DNA of 64,000 bases from Saccharothrix algeriensis (GTDB lineage Bacteria; Actinomycetota; Actinomycetes; Mycobacteriales; Pseudonocardiaceae): contig NZ_JAFBCL010000001.1 of the NCBI RefSeq assembly GCF_016907655.1, positions 5,800,001 through 5,864,000 of the forward strand, written 5' to 3'. How positions within the stretch are numbered: position 1 is the first letter of the stretch; each line of letters starts with the position of its first letter. This document shows, piece after piece, positions 23,840-33,414 of the stretch. The notes under the pieces were generated by a model. The model had not been told where the DNA came from. It ran no database searches and saw nothing but the letters and a program-made list of their open reading frames with translations. A program made the position numbers and the translations under genes.

Positions 23840-26800
23840 GTGCTCTCCCTGTCCTTCGCGCAGCGACGGCTGTGGTTCCTGGAACGCCTCGCCGGCGCGA
23901 GCGCGACGTACAACCTGCCGCTCGTGCTGCGCTTGACGGGCGCGGTGGACGTCGAGGCGCTGCGCGCCGCGCTGACCGACGTGGTGGTGCGGCACGAGTC
24001 GTTGCGCACGGTCTTCCCCGAGCGGGACGGCGAGCCCCACCAGCGAATCCTGCACCCGCGCGAAGCCGCGCCGCGACTGGCCGTGGTCCCCGTGCCGGAG
24101 CGGGACCTCGACGCCGCCCTGCGCGTCGCAGCCTCGGCGCCGTTCGACATCACGACCCGCCCGCCGCTGCGGGCGGTGCTGTTCGTGCCGGGCGCGGGCG
24201 AGGCCGTCCTGCTGCTGGTCGTGCACCACGTCGCCACCGACGGCTGGTCCACGGCCCCGCTGGTCCGCGACCTGTCGACGGCGTACCGGGCCCGTTCGGC
24301 GCACGGGTCCGCGCCGTCCTGGGCGGAGCTCCCCGTCCAGTACGCCGACTACGCGGCCTGGCAGGTGGAAGTGCTCGGCGACGCCGACGACCCGGACAGC
24401 GTGCTGTCCCGGCAGCTGGCGTACTGGTCACGCGCGCTGCACGGCCTCCCGGAGACGATCGCGCTGCCCACCGACCGACCTCGGCCCGCGGTCGCGAGCC
24501 GGCGCGGCGCGGCGGTCCCGGTCGACCTGGGCCGCCACCGGCACCGCGCCCTGCTGGACCTGGCCCGGCGGCACGACTGCACGGTGTTCATGGTGCTCCA
24601 CGCGGCGCTGGCGGTGCTGCTCACCCGGTTGGGCGCGGGCACCGACATCCCGATCGGCTCGGTCGTCGCCGGCCGGACCGACCCGGACCTGGACGACCTG
24701 GTCGGCCTGTTCGTCAACACCCTCGTGCTGCGCGTCGACACCGGCGGCGAGCCGGAGTTCCGGGAGGTGCTGCGGCGGGTGCGCGCGGTGGACCTGGCGG
24801 CGCTGGCCCACCAGGACCTGCCCTTCGACGTCCTGGTGGAGGCGGTCAACCCGCCGCGGAGCCTGGCCCACCCCCCGCTGTTCCAGGTGCTGCTGGCGTT
24901 CGGGAACGCGCCGGGGGCGGAGCCGGACTTCGGCCCCGTCCGCGCCGTCCTGCAGGAGCTGGACGTCCCGGCCGCCAAGGTCGACCTCACGCTGCAGCTC
25001 CGGGACCACCACGGCGCCGACGGCGAGCCGCTGGGCATCGACGGTGTCCTGGAGTACGCCACCGACCTGTTCGACCGGCGGACCGCCGACACGATCGCGG
25101 CCCGGCTGGTCCGGGTGCTGGACGCGGCCGTGGCGGCGCCGGACGTGCCGATCGGCGAGATCGACCTGCTCTCGGCCGAGGAGCACCGACAGGTGCTCGT
25201 GGGGTGGAACGACACCGACCGCGACCTGCCGCGCACGACCCTGCACGAGGAGGTCGTCCGCCAGGCGTCGCGTTCGCCCGACGCGCTCGCCGTGGTCCTC
25301 GGTGAGCAGCGGATCACCTACGCGGACCTCGTCGACCGCTCGGCCGCGCTGGCCCGGCACCTGGTGGGATTGGGCGTCCGACCGGGCGCCGCGGTCGGGG
25401 TGGCGCTGCCCCGCTCACCCGACCTCGTGGTGGCGCTGCTCGCGATCCTGCTGGCCGGCGGCGCGTACCTCCCGCTCGACCCGGACCACCCGGCCCGGCG
25501 CCTGGCGCACGTCCTGGACGACGCCCGCCCGCTCGCGGTGGTCACCGACCGCGCCGGGCCGCCCCTGCCCGGGGTGGCGCTGGTCGACGTCGGCCTGCCC
25601 CGGCCGCCGGCCGCGGCGAGCTTCCCGGTCCCGGACCACCGCCACCCCGCGTACGTCATCCACACCTCGGGTTCCACCGGCCGGCCCAAGGGCGTGGTGG
25701 TCTCCCACGGCGCGATCGACAACCGGCTCCGCTGGATGCAGGCGGACTGCCCGCTCACCTCCGCCGACCGGGTCCTGCACAAGACCCCGATCGGGTTCGA
25801 CGTCTCGGTCTGGGAGCTGTTCTGGCCGTTGCGGGTGGGCGCCACGCTGGTGCTCGCCCCGCCGGGCGCCCACCGCGACCCGGCGCTGCTGGCGTCCACC
25901 ATGGACCGGCAGCACGTCACCGTCGCCCACTTCGTGCCGTCGATGCTGCGGCTGTTCCTCGCCGACCCGGCGGTCGTCGCCGCCCCGCCGGCGGCGCTGC
26001 GGCGGGTGTACTCCAGCGGCGAGGAGCTGCCCCGGGAGACGGCGGAGGAGTTCCACCGCGTCTTCCCCGCCACGGACCTGGTCAACCTGTACGGCCCGAC
26101 CGAAGCGGCGGTCGACGTCACCGCGCACTGGAGCGCGCCGGGTGAGGCCGGGCCGGTGCCGATCGGCCGACCGGTCTGGAACACCCGGGTCCGGGTGCTG
26201 GACGCCCGCCTCCGCCCGTGCCCGGTGGGGGTGGCGGGGGAGTTGTACCTGGCGGGGGCCCAGCTCGCCGAGGGTTACCTGAACCGCCCGGCGCTGACGG
26301 CCGGCCGGTTCGTCGCCGACCCCTACGGCGCGGGCGGGGATCGGATGTACCGCACCGGCGACCTCGTCCGGTGGCGGCACGACGGTGAACTGGTCTTCCT
26401 CGGCCGCACCGACCACCAGGTCAAGCTGCGCGGGCAGCGCGTCGAGCTCGGCGAGGTCGAGAGCGCGTTGCGCACCGCCGCCGACGTGGGGTCCGCGTGC
26501 GCGGTGGTGCGCCGGGACGGCCACGGCGAACAGGTCCTCGCCGCCTACGTCTCGCCGGCGCCCGGCGCCCGCCCCGACCCGGCGGCACTGCGCCGGCTGC
26601 TCGCCGACCGGCTCCCCGCGGCCGCCGTGCCGGCCACCGTCACCGTGGTGCCGGAGCTCCCCCTGGGCCCCAACGGGAAGCTCGACCGCGCCGCGCTGCC
26701 CGAACCGACGATCACGCCCTCGGGCGGGCGGCCCCCGGGCAGCCCGGTCGAGCGCGGGCTCGCCCGCTTGGTCGAGGAGGTCCTCGGGGTCACCGGCGTG

Positions 26801-27769
26801 GGGCTCGACGACGACTTCTTCGCGCTGGGCGGCCACTCCATGCTCGTGGTGCCCTTCGTCCGGCGCATCCGGCAGGAGTTCGGCGTGGAGGTGCCGATCC
26901 ACGAGGTCTTCCGCTCGCCGACCGTCGCCGCGCTGCTGCGCCGGCTGACGGCCGCCGCCGGGCAGGGCGCCGGGCAGGGCGGGTTCGGACCGGTGCTCCG
27001 GCTGCGCCCCGGCGGCAGCGGCGCGCCGCTGTTCTTCGTGCACCCGGCCGCCGGGCTGAGCTGGTGCTACACGAGGGTGCTCCGGCACATCGGCGCGGAC
27101 CGCCCGGTGTACGGCCTCCAGGCGCGGACGGCGGACCTGCCCGGCTCGGTGGGCGAGATGGCGGACGACTACCTCGCGCGGATCCGGCGCCTCCAGCCCG
27201 AGGGGCCGTACCACCTGCTCGGCTGGTCGTTCGGCGGCAACGTCGCCCACGCCGTGGCGGTGCGGCTGCGAGCGGCGGGGGAGCGCGTGGCGCTGCTCGT
27301 GCTGTTCGACAGCTACCCGAACCAGGCCGACCGGGACCGCCCCGTCCCGGACGAGCGCGAACTCCGCTCGACGGCGCTGTGGAACCTGCTCGGCCGACCG
27401 CCCGCCCCCGCCGACGAGGCGGACGTCCCCGGCGCGGTGCGGCGGGAGTGCCCGCCACTGTCCGGAGCGGACGGGGAGCAGGTCGAGGCGGTGCTCCGGG
27501 TGGGCATGAACAACGTGGCGCTGCTGGCCTCCTCGACGCCGGAGGTCTACGACGGTGACCTGACGGTGGTGGTCGCCGGCCGATCGGGGCCGTCCGGGGC
27601 GCTCCCGGTCGACGCCTGGCGCGTGTTCGCGACCGGGCGCGTCGACGTCGTCACCATCGACTCCGGCCACCACGAGATGTTCACCACCGCCGCTCCGGCG
27701 ACCGGGGCGGCGTTGTCCGCGATCCTGCGGGACGCCGAGTCCGCACCGACCCCCGGGGGGTGGTCATGA
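23840..27769 (+). CDS. NRPS C-A(Ser)-T-TE (EntF-like architecture)
   Basis: A 1309-aa terminal module. C: residues ~1-440, HHVATDG at 129. A: ~467-950, with YVIHTSGSTGRPKG, YRTGDLVRW and NGKLD. T: DDFFALGGHSM near 995. TE: GWSFGGNVAHA near 1128 and a late SGHHEMF His. Reading the specificity pocket by eye gives D-V-W-H-Y-S-L-V-D-K, close to the EntF serine code, so Ser is a confident prediction. The TE should release or cyclise the product. GTG 23840 is preceded by TGAGGAGG. This terminating module lies upstream of the A-T-C-A-T gene, so gene order does not follow assembly order. Confidence 0.95.
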   Translation: MLSLSFAQRRLWFLERLAGASATYNLPLVLRLTGAVDVEALRAALTDVVVRHESLRTVFPERDGEPHQRILHPREAAPRLAVVPVPERDLDAALRVAASAPFDITTRPPLRAVLFVPGAGEAVLLLVVHHVATDGWSTAPLVRDLSTAYRARSAHGSAPSWAELPVQYADYAAWQVEVLGDADDPDSVLSRQLAYWSRALHGLPETIALPTDRPRPAVASRRGAAVPVDLGRHRHRALLDLARRHDCTVFMVLHAALAVLLTRLGAGTDIPIGSVVAGRTDPDLDDLVGLFVNTLVLRVDTGGEPEFREVLRRVRAVDLAALAHQDLPFDVLVEAVNPPRSLAHPPLFQVLLAFGNAPGAEPDFGPVRAVLQELDVPAAKVDLTLQLRDHHGADGEPLGIDGVLEYATDLFDRRTADTIAARLVRVLDAAVAAPDVPIGEIDLLSAEEHRQVLVGWNDTDRDLPRTTLHEEVVRQASRSPDALAVVLGEQRITYADLVDRSAALARHLVGLGVRPGAAVGVALPRSPDLVVALLAILLAGGAYLPLDPDHPARRLAHVLDDARPLAVVTDRAGPPLPGVALVDVGLPRPPAAASFPVPDHRHPAYVIHTSGSTGRPKGVVVSHGAIDNRLRWMQADCPLTSADRVLHKTPIGFDVSVWELFWPLRVGATLVLAPPGAHRDPALLASTMDRQHVTVAHFVPSMLRLFLADPAVVAAPPAALRRVYSSGEELPRETAEEFHRVFPATDLVNLYGPTEAAVDVTAHWSAPGEAGPVPIGRPVWNTRVRVLDARLRPCPVGVAGELYLAGAQLAEGYLNRPALTAGRFVADPYGAGGDRMYRTGDLVRWRHDGELVFLGRTDHQVKLRGQRVELGEVESALRTAADVGSACAVVRRDGHGEQVLAAYVSPAPGARPDPAALRRLLADRLPAAAVPATVTVVPELPLGPNGKLDRAALPEPTITPSGGRPPGSPVERGLARLVEEVLGVTGVGLDDDFFALGGHSMLVVPFVRRIRQEFGVEVPIHEVFRSPTVAALLRRLTAAAGQGAGQGGFGPVLRLRPGGSGAPLFFVHPAAGLSWCYTRVLRHIGADRPVYGLQARTADLPGSVGEMADDYLARIRRLQPEGPYHLLGWSFGGNVAHAVAVRLRAAGERVALLVLFDSYPNQADRDRPVPDERELRSTALWNLLGRPPAPADEADVPGAVRRECPPLSGADGEQVEAVLRVGMNNVALLASSTPEVYDGDLTVVVAGRSGPSGALPVDAWRVFATGRVDVVTIDSGHHEMFTTAAPATGAALSAILRDAESAPTPGGWS

Positions 27770-27999
27770 CCAACCCGTTCGACGACGCGGAAGCGTCCTT
27801 CCACGTGCTCGTCAACGACGAGGGGCAGCACTCGCTGTGGCCGGAGCAGGTCCCCGTGCCCGCCGGCTGGGCCGTCGTGCTGCGCGACCGCCCCCGGGCG
27901 GAGTGCGTCGCGCACGTGGAGGCGGAGTGGACCGACCTGCGTCCGCGCAGCCTCGCCGCGGCGACCGACGGCCCGGCGCCCACCGAGGAGGGCCGATGA
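27766..27999 (+). CDS. MbtH-like NRPS accessory protein
   Basis: A 77-aa MbtH-family chaperone that binds and activates adenylation domains. MTNPFDDAEASFHVLVNDEG matches the family opening, followed by HSLWPEQVPVPAGW with the conserved Trp residues. ATG 27766 overlaps the NRPS stop as ATGA. It lies between the two synthetase genes and probably serves both. Confidence 0.95.
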   Translation: MTNPFDDAEASFHVLVNDEGQHSLWPEQVPVPAGWAVVLRDRPRAECVAHVEAEWTDLRPRSLAAATDGPAPTEEGR

Positions 28000-28400
28000 C
28001 GCCCCCCGCGCCGGCCCCGCGATCGGAACCGCGCCGCGACCGGCGTGGTGGCAGGGGAGCGGTGGGCGCCGCGCGCGGCCGGCACGCGCACCGCGTGCTC
28101 GTCGACGGCCCGGCCGACCCCGAAGGGGGACGGCAGCCGACCTCCGCCCGGCGACGACCCCGTCGCCCTCCCGCTCCCGGCACGGGGCGGGCGGCGGGCG
28201 GAGGCGGGCCGACCGGCCGTCGAGCGGTCGCCGGCCGGTGCCCTGCGGCGGGTCCCGCCGCCACCGGTCCGCGGCTCCGGGCGGACCGGGCGCGGCGGCG
28301 TCGCCGAGGGGCGACCGCACCGGGCGGCCGTCCCGACCTCCGCCCGGTTCCCACCACCGGCCCCCTTCGGGGACCTGCGCGGAAGGAGGAGCACCGATGA
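27996..28400 (+). CDS. doubtful Arg/Pro-rich ORF between MbtH and NRPS
   Basis: A 134-codon frame starts at an ATGA overlap with mbtH and ends at an ATGA overlap with the next NRPS. Its product is almost entirely Arg, Pro, Gly and Ala, with poorer third-position GC bias than the neighbours and no family resemblance. It may be a disordered peptide, or simply spacer DNA that happens to stay open. The following NRPS has its own strong GGAAGGAGGA site inside it. Confidence 0.2.
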   Translation: MTPPAPAPRSEPRRDRRGGRGAVGAARGRHAHRVLVDGPADPEGGRQPTSARRRPRRPPAPGTGRAAGGGGPTGRRAVAGRCPAAGPAATGPRLRADRARRRRRGATAPGGRPDLRPVPTTGPLRGPARKEEHR

Positions 28401-31400
28401 CCGCGCCCACCCTGCTGGAGGCGTTCGAGCACCAGGTGCGCCGGACACCCGACCACGTCGCCGTGGAGTGCGACGGCCGCACCACCACCTACGCCGAGCT
28501 GAACGCCAGGGCCAACCGGCTGGCCCGGCTGCTGATCGGCGTCGGCGCGGGACCGGAGGAGGCGGTCGCGCTGGTGCTGCCCCGGTCGGTGGAGCTGCTG
28601 GTCGCGCTGATCGCCGTCGTCAAGACGGGCGCGGCCTACGTCCCCCTCGACCCGGCGCACCCGGCCGGCCGCAACCGGCTCATCCTCGGCGAGGCCCGAC
28701 CGGTGGTGGTCGTCGGCTGCTCCGGGGCGGTCGCGGACCTCGGCGTCGACGCCGGGCTGCTGCTGCTGGTCGACGCCCTCCCGCCGGGCGGCGCCACCTC
28801 GGGCGGGAACGTCGACGACACCGAACGCCTTCGTCCCCCGCACCCCGGCGACCTCGCCTACGTGCTGTTCACCTCGGGGTCCACCGGGACGCCGAAGGGC
28901 GTCGCGGTCACCCACGAGAGCTTCGCCAACCTGTTGCAGGAGTTCGCCTCCCGCCTCGACCTGTCCACATCGGACGGATTCCTCGCGCTGACCACCGCGG
29001 GGTTCGACATCGCCGGGATCGAGCTGTTCGTGCCGCTGATCAGCGGCGCGCGGGTGGTCCTCGCCACCGGGGACGAGCAGCGGGACCCGGTGCGCCTGGC
29101 CCGGATGCTCGGGCGCGACGACATCACCGCGGCGCAGGCCACTCCCGCGTCGTGGCAGTTCCTGCTGGACACCGGCCAGGTGGACCTCACCGGCGTGTCG
29201 GTGCTGGTCGGCGGCGACGCCCTGAGCCCGCGCCTGGCCGCGAGCCTGCTGGCCACCGCGCGCGAGGTGACCAACTGCTACGGCCCGACCGAGACGACCG
29301 TCTACTCCACGGTGAAGGCGGTGCGCGTCGCGGGGGACGCGGCCTCGATCGGCGCCCCGGTCCGGGCGACCGGTGCGCACGTGCTGGACGGGTCGCTGCG
29401 CCCGGTCGCGCCCGGCGAGCTCGGCGAGCTGTACATCGGGGGCGCCGGAGTGGCGCGCGGCTACCTCAACCGGCCCGCGCTGACCGCCGAGCGGTTCGTC
29501 GCCGACCCGTTCGGCCCACCGGGCGCGCGCATGTACCGCACCGGCGACCTGGTGCGGCCCGGGCCGGACGGCGAGCTCGCCTACGTCGGTCGCGCGGACT
29601 CCCAGGTCAAGATCCGGGGTCACCGGGTGGAGGCGGGGGAGGTCGAGGTCGCGGCCGGCGCGCTCCCCCCGGTGACCGGGGCGGCGGCCGTCGTGCGGGA
29701 GGACGAGGTCGGCGGTCGGCGGCTCGTGCTGTACGTCGTGCTCGCGCAGGGCGCCGACGCCGACCCCGCGGCACTGCGCGGTGCGCTCGCCGAGCGCCTG
29801 CCCGACTACATGGTGCCCTCGGCCGTGGTGGTCCTGGACCGCTTCCCCCTCAACCCCAACGGAAAGCTCGACCGCGCCGCGCTGCCCGCGCCGGACTACG
29901 GACCGGCGCCGGGCGGGGACGCGCCGCGGGACGAGCGCGAGGCGGCCCTGTGCCGGCTGTTCGCCGAGGTGCTCGGCGTCACCCGGGTCGGCGCCACGGA
30001 CAGCTTCCTCGACCTGGGCGGCCACTCCCTGATGGCGAACCGGCTCATCGGCCGGCTCCGCGCCGACCTGGGCGTGGAGCTGTCCCTCCACGACTTCTTC
30101 GCCGGGCCCACCGCCCGCGAGGTCGCCGGCCGGCCCGGGCGCCCGGCCACCCCCGGCCCCGCGCCCACCCGGCGCCCGCGCCCGGACCGGGTTCCCCTGT
30201 CCCACGCGCAGCGCCGGATGTGGTTCCTCAACCAGTTGGAGGGGCACGGCGCGGTCTACAACATCCCCCTGGTGCTGCGCCTGCGCGGGCCTTTGGACGT
30301 CGATGCGCTGAGGGCCGCCCTGGCCGACGTGGTGACCCGGCACGAGACCTTGCGCACGGTGTTCCCGCAGGCCGAGACCGGTGAGCCCTGGCAGCGGGTG
30401 CTGACCGCCGACGAGGTCGACACCCGGCTGCCCGTGGTGCGCTGCGCCGGCCCCGCCGACGTCGAGCGGGTCCGCCACACCTTCCTGCGGCAGGGCTTCG
30501 ACCTCGCCGCGGACCAGCCGGTGCGGGCGCAGGTCGTGGTGACCGGCCGCGACGAGCACCTGCTGCTCCTGGTGGTGCACCACATCGCGGCGGACGGCTG
30601 GTCGACGGCGCCGCTCGCGGCGGACCTGTTCCACGCGTACGCGGCCCGGCGAGCCGGGCGGGAGCCGGTGTTCGCGGAACTGCCGGTGCAGTACGCGGAC
30701 TTCACGCTCTGGCAGCGCGGGCGGCTCGGCGCGCCCGACGACCCCGGCAGCCGCCACGCGCTCCTGCTCGACCACTGGACGGCGGCGCTGGCGGACCTGC
30801 CGGAGCAACTGGACCTGCCCCATGACCGCGCCCGGCCGGCACGGGCCTCCTACCGCGGCGACACCGTGGGCCTGGCGATCGACGCGCGGTCGCACCGGGA
30901 ACTCGTGCGGCTGGCGCGGGAGGAGCGGGCGACCGTCTTCATGGCGGTGCACGCCGTGCTCGCCGCCCTGCTGACCAGGCTCGGCGCGGGGACGGACGTC
31001 GTGGTCGGCAGCGCGGTCGCCGGTCGGGACGACGACGCGCTGCGGGACCTGGTCGGCTTCTTCGTCAACACCGTCGTCCTGCGGACCGACACCTCCGGCG
31101 ACCCGGGGTTCCGCGAGCTGCTGCGCCGGGTGCGCGACGCCGACCTCGACGCGTTCACCCACCGGGAGTTGCCGTTCGAGTCCCTGGTGGAGGCGGTGAA
31201 CCCGGCTCGCTCCCTCGCGCGGCAACCGCTGTTCCAAGTGCTGCTCGTGGCTCAGAACACCGAGGCGGAGCGGTTCGCCCTGGACGGCCTGGAGGTGTCG
31301 GCGGAGGAGCCGGGGATCGGTGTCGCCAAGTTCGACCTGACGTTCAGCTTCACCGAACGGACGACGGCGGACGGCGCCCCGGCGGGCATCGACGTGGTGG

Positions 31401-33403
31401 TGGAGTTCGCGACGGACCTGTTCGACCGGGCGACGGCGGAGCGCGTCGCCGGGTACTTCGCCCGGTTGCTCGGCACGGCCCTCGCCGACCCCGACGAACC
31501 GGTGGGCCGGCTGCCGATGATGACCGACGACGAGCGGCGGCTGGTCCTGGAGACGTGGAACGACACGGCCCGGCACGTCGCGCCGCTGACCCTGCCCGAG
31601 CTCTTGGTGGCGCAGGCGGCGCGCACCCCGGACGCCGTGGCCGTCCGGTACGAGGGCGAGGCGGTCACCTACGCCGACCTGGACGCGCGGTCCAACCGGA
31701 TGGCGCGGCTGCTCGTCGGGATGGGCGCTGGGCCGGAGGAGACGGTCGCGCTGTTCGCGCCGCGGTCGGTCGCGCTGGTCGTGGCGATGCTGGGGGTGGT
31801 GAAGGCCGGTGCGGCCTACCTGCCGGTGGACCCGGACTACCCCGACGACCGCGTCGGGTTCATGCTGCGGGACAGCGAGCCCGTGTGCGTGCTCACCACG
31901 ACCGCCACGGCGCCGAGGGCGCCGGTCGGGGCCCGCCAGGTCGTGCTCGACGGCGACGACGTGGCCCGGCGGCTGGCCGCGCAGTCCGACGCCGAGGTGA
32001 CCGACGCGACGCGCACCAGGCCGCTGCTCCCCGATCACCCGGTCTACGTCATCTACACGTCCGGCTCGACCGGCCGGCCGAAGGGGGTCGTGCTGCCGGC
32101 GCGGGCCGTGGTCAACCTGCTGGCCTGGCACGCCGAGGTGGTGGGCGGCGGGCCGGGCACCACGACCGCGCAGTTCGCCTCGCTGAGCTTCGACGCCGCT
32201 GCGCAGGAGATCCTCTCCGCGCTGACCTCGGGGAAGACCCTCGCCGTCCCGCGCGAGGACGTGCGCAAGGACGCCCAGCAGCTCGCCCGCTGGATGGCGC
32301 GGCACCGGGTCAACGAGCTGTTCGCGCCGACGCCCGTGGTCGAGAGCCTCAGCGAGGCCGCCCGGGAGTTGGACCTCGACCTGCCGGACCTGCTGGAGAT
32401 CGCGCAGGCGGGGGAGGCGCTGACCCTGCACCGGTCGATCCGCGAGTTCTGCGCGCGGCAGCCGGACCGGCGGGTGCACAACTACTACGGCCCGACGGAG
32501 ACCCACGTGGTGACCGGGTTCACCGTGCCGCCGGCGGCGCTGGCGGCGGGGGAGCCGCCGCCGATCGGCGGCCCGATCTGGAACACCCGCGCCTACGTGC
32601 TGGACCACGCGCTGCGCGTGGTGCCGGTCGGGGTCGCCGGCGAGCTCTACCTCGCCGGGGTGCAGACCGCGCGCGGCTACCTGAACCGGCCGGGGCTCAC
32701 GGCCGAGCGGTTCGTCGCGGACCCGTACGGCGATCCCGGGTCGCGGATGTACCGGACCGGCGACCTGGCGCGCTGGCGGGCGGACGGCACGCTCGACTTC
32801 CTGGGGCGCCGGGACTTCCAGGTGAAGATCCGGGGGTTCCGCGTCGAGCCGGGCGAGGTCGAGGACGTCCTGGCGCGGCTGCCGGACGTGGCGAGGGTGC
32901 TGGTCGTCGCCCGGGAGGACCGGGCGGGGGACAAGCGGCTGGTGGCCTACGTCGTGCCCGAGGGGGCACGACGCCCGGACCCCGGCGCGCTGCGCCGGGC
33001 CTCGGCGAAGGTGCTGCCCGAGTACATGGTGCCCGCCGCGGTCGTGGTGCTGGAGACCTTCCCGTTGACGCCCAACGGGAAGGTCGACCGCAGGGCGCTG
33101 CCCGCACCGGACTACGCGAGCGCGTCGCGCGGCGTCGCCCCGCGCACCGAGCGGGAGAAGACGCTCTGCCGGCTGTTCGCCGACGTCCTCGGCGTGCCGC
33201 AGGTCGGGGCGGACGACAACTTCTTCGACCTCGGCGGGCACTCGCTCCTCGCGACCCGGCTCGTCAGCCGGATCCGGGCGGAGACGAGGTGCGAACTGGG
33301 CATCACCGACCTGTTCGACAGCCCGACCGTGCAGGGCGTGGCCGAGCGCATGGAGGAGGCGCCCCGGGCGCGGCCGGCCCTGCGGAGGGCGTCACGACGA
33401 TGA
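28397..33403 (+). CDS. NRPS A-T-C-A-T (loading and extension modules)
   Basis: A 1668-aa dimodular synthetase lacking an N-terminal C domain, so it probably starts the peptide. A1: ~5-500 (YVLFTSGSTGTPKG, YRTGDLV). T1: LDLGGHSL near 541. C: ~598-1040, HHIAADGW near 725. A2: ~1063-1568 (YVIYTSGSTGRPKG). T2: FDLGGHSLL near 1613. Pocket reading by eye: A1 D-I-I-Q-L-G-C-V-Y-K, nearest to glycine-type DILQLG codes; A2 D-A-Q-L-A-A-Y-V-V-K, which I cannot assign. With the C-A(Ser)-T-TE protein this gives X-Y-Ser. No epimerase or methylase domain is seen. ATG 28397 follows GGAAGGAGGA. Confidence 0.95.
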   Translation: MTAPTLLEAFEHQVRRTPDHVAVECDGRTTTYAELNARANRLARLLIGVGAGPEEAVALVLPRSVELLVALIAVVKTGAAYVPLDPAHPAGRNRLILGEARPVVVVGCSGAVADLGVDAGLLLLVDALPPGGATSGGNVDDTERLRPPHPGDLAYVLFTSGSTGTPKGVAVTHESFANLLQEFASRLDLSTSDGFLALTTAGFDIAGIELFVPLISGARVVLATGDEQRDPVRLARMLGRDDITAAQATPASWQFLLDTGQVDLTGVSVLVGGDALSPRLAASLLATAREVTNCYGPTETTVYSTVKAVRVAGDAASIGAPVRATGAHVLDGSLRPVAPGELGELYIGGAGVARGYLNRPALTAERFVADPFGPPGARMYRTGDLVRPGPDGELAYVGRADSQVKIRGHRVEAGEVEVAAGALPPVTGAAAVVREDEVGGRRLVLYVVLAQGADADPAALRGALAERLPDYMVPSAVVVLDRFPLNPNGKLDRAALPAPDYGPAPGGDAPRDEREAALCRLFAEVLGVTRVGATDSFLDLGGHSLMANRLIGRLRADLGVELSLHDFFAGPTAREVAGRPGRPATPGPAPTRRPRPDRVPLSHAQRRMWFLNQLEGHGAVYNIPLVLRLRGPLDVDALRAALADVVTRHETLRTVFPQAETGEPWQRVLTADEVDTRLPVVRCAGPADVERVRHTFLRQGFDLAADQPVRAQVVVTGRDEHLLLLVVHHIAADGWSTAPLAADLFHAYAARRAGREPVFAELPVQYADFTLWQRGRLGAPDDPGSRHALLLDHWTAALADLPEQLDLPHDRARPARASYRGDTVGLAIDARSHRELVRLAREERATVFMAVHAVLAALLTRLGAGTDVVVGSAVAGRDDDALRDLVGFFVNTVVLRTDTSGDPGFRELLRRVRDADLDAFTHRELPFESLVEAVNPARSLARQPLFQVLLVAQNTEAERFALDGLEVSAEEPGIGVAKFDLTFSFTERTTADGAPAGIDVVVEFATDLFDRATAERVAGYFARLLGTALADPDEPVGRLPMMTDDERRLVLETWNDTARHVAPLTLPELLVAQAARTPDAVAVRYEGEAVTYADLDARSNRMARLLVGMGAGPEETVALFAPRSVALVVAMLGVVKAGAAYLPVDPDYPDDRVGFMLRDSEPVCVLTTTATAPRAPVGARQVVLDGDDVARRLAAQSDAEVTDATRTRPLLPDHPVYVIYTSGSTGRPKGVVLPARAVVNLLAWHAEVVGGGPGTTTAQFASLSFDAAAQEILSALTSGKTLAVPREDVRKDAQQLARWMARHRVNELFAPTPVVESLSEAARELDLDLPDLLEIAQAGEALTLHRSIREFCARQPDRRVHNYYGPTETHVVTGFTVPPAALAAGEPPPIGGPIWNTRAYVLDHALRVVPVGVAGELYLAGVQTARGYLNRPGLTAERFVADPYGDPGSRMYRTGDLARWRADGTLDFLGRRDFQVKIRGFRVEPGEVEDVLARLPDVARVLVVAREDRAGDKRLVAYVVPEGARRPDPGALRRASAKVLPEYMVPAAVVVLETFPLTPNGKVDRRALPAPDYASASRGVAPRTEREKTLCRLFADVLGVPQVGADDNFFDLGGHSLLATRLVSRIRAETRCELGITDLFDSPTVQGVAERMEEAPRARPALRRASRR

Positions 33404-33414
33404 AGGAGGATGCG

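Noticed and set aside
23840..27769. Catecholate siderophore cluster, because the module is EntF-like
   Set aside because: No dihydroxybenzoate, salicylate or hydroxamate genes and no siderophore-uptake genes in the window.
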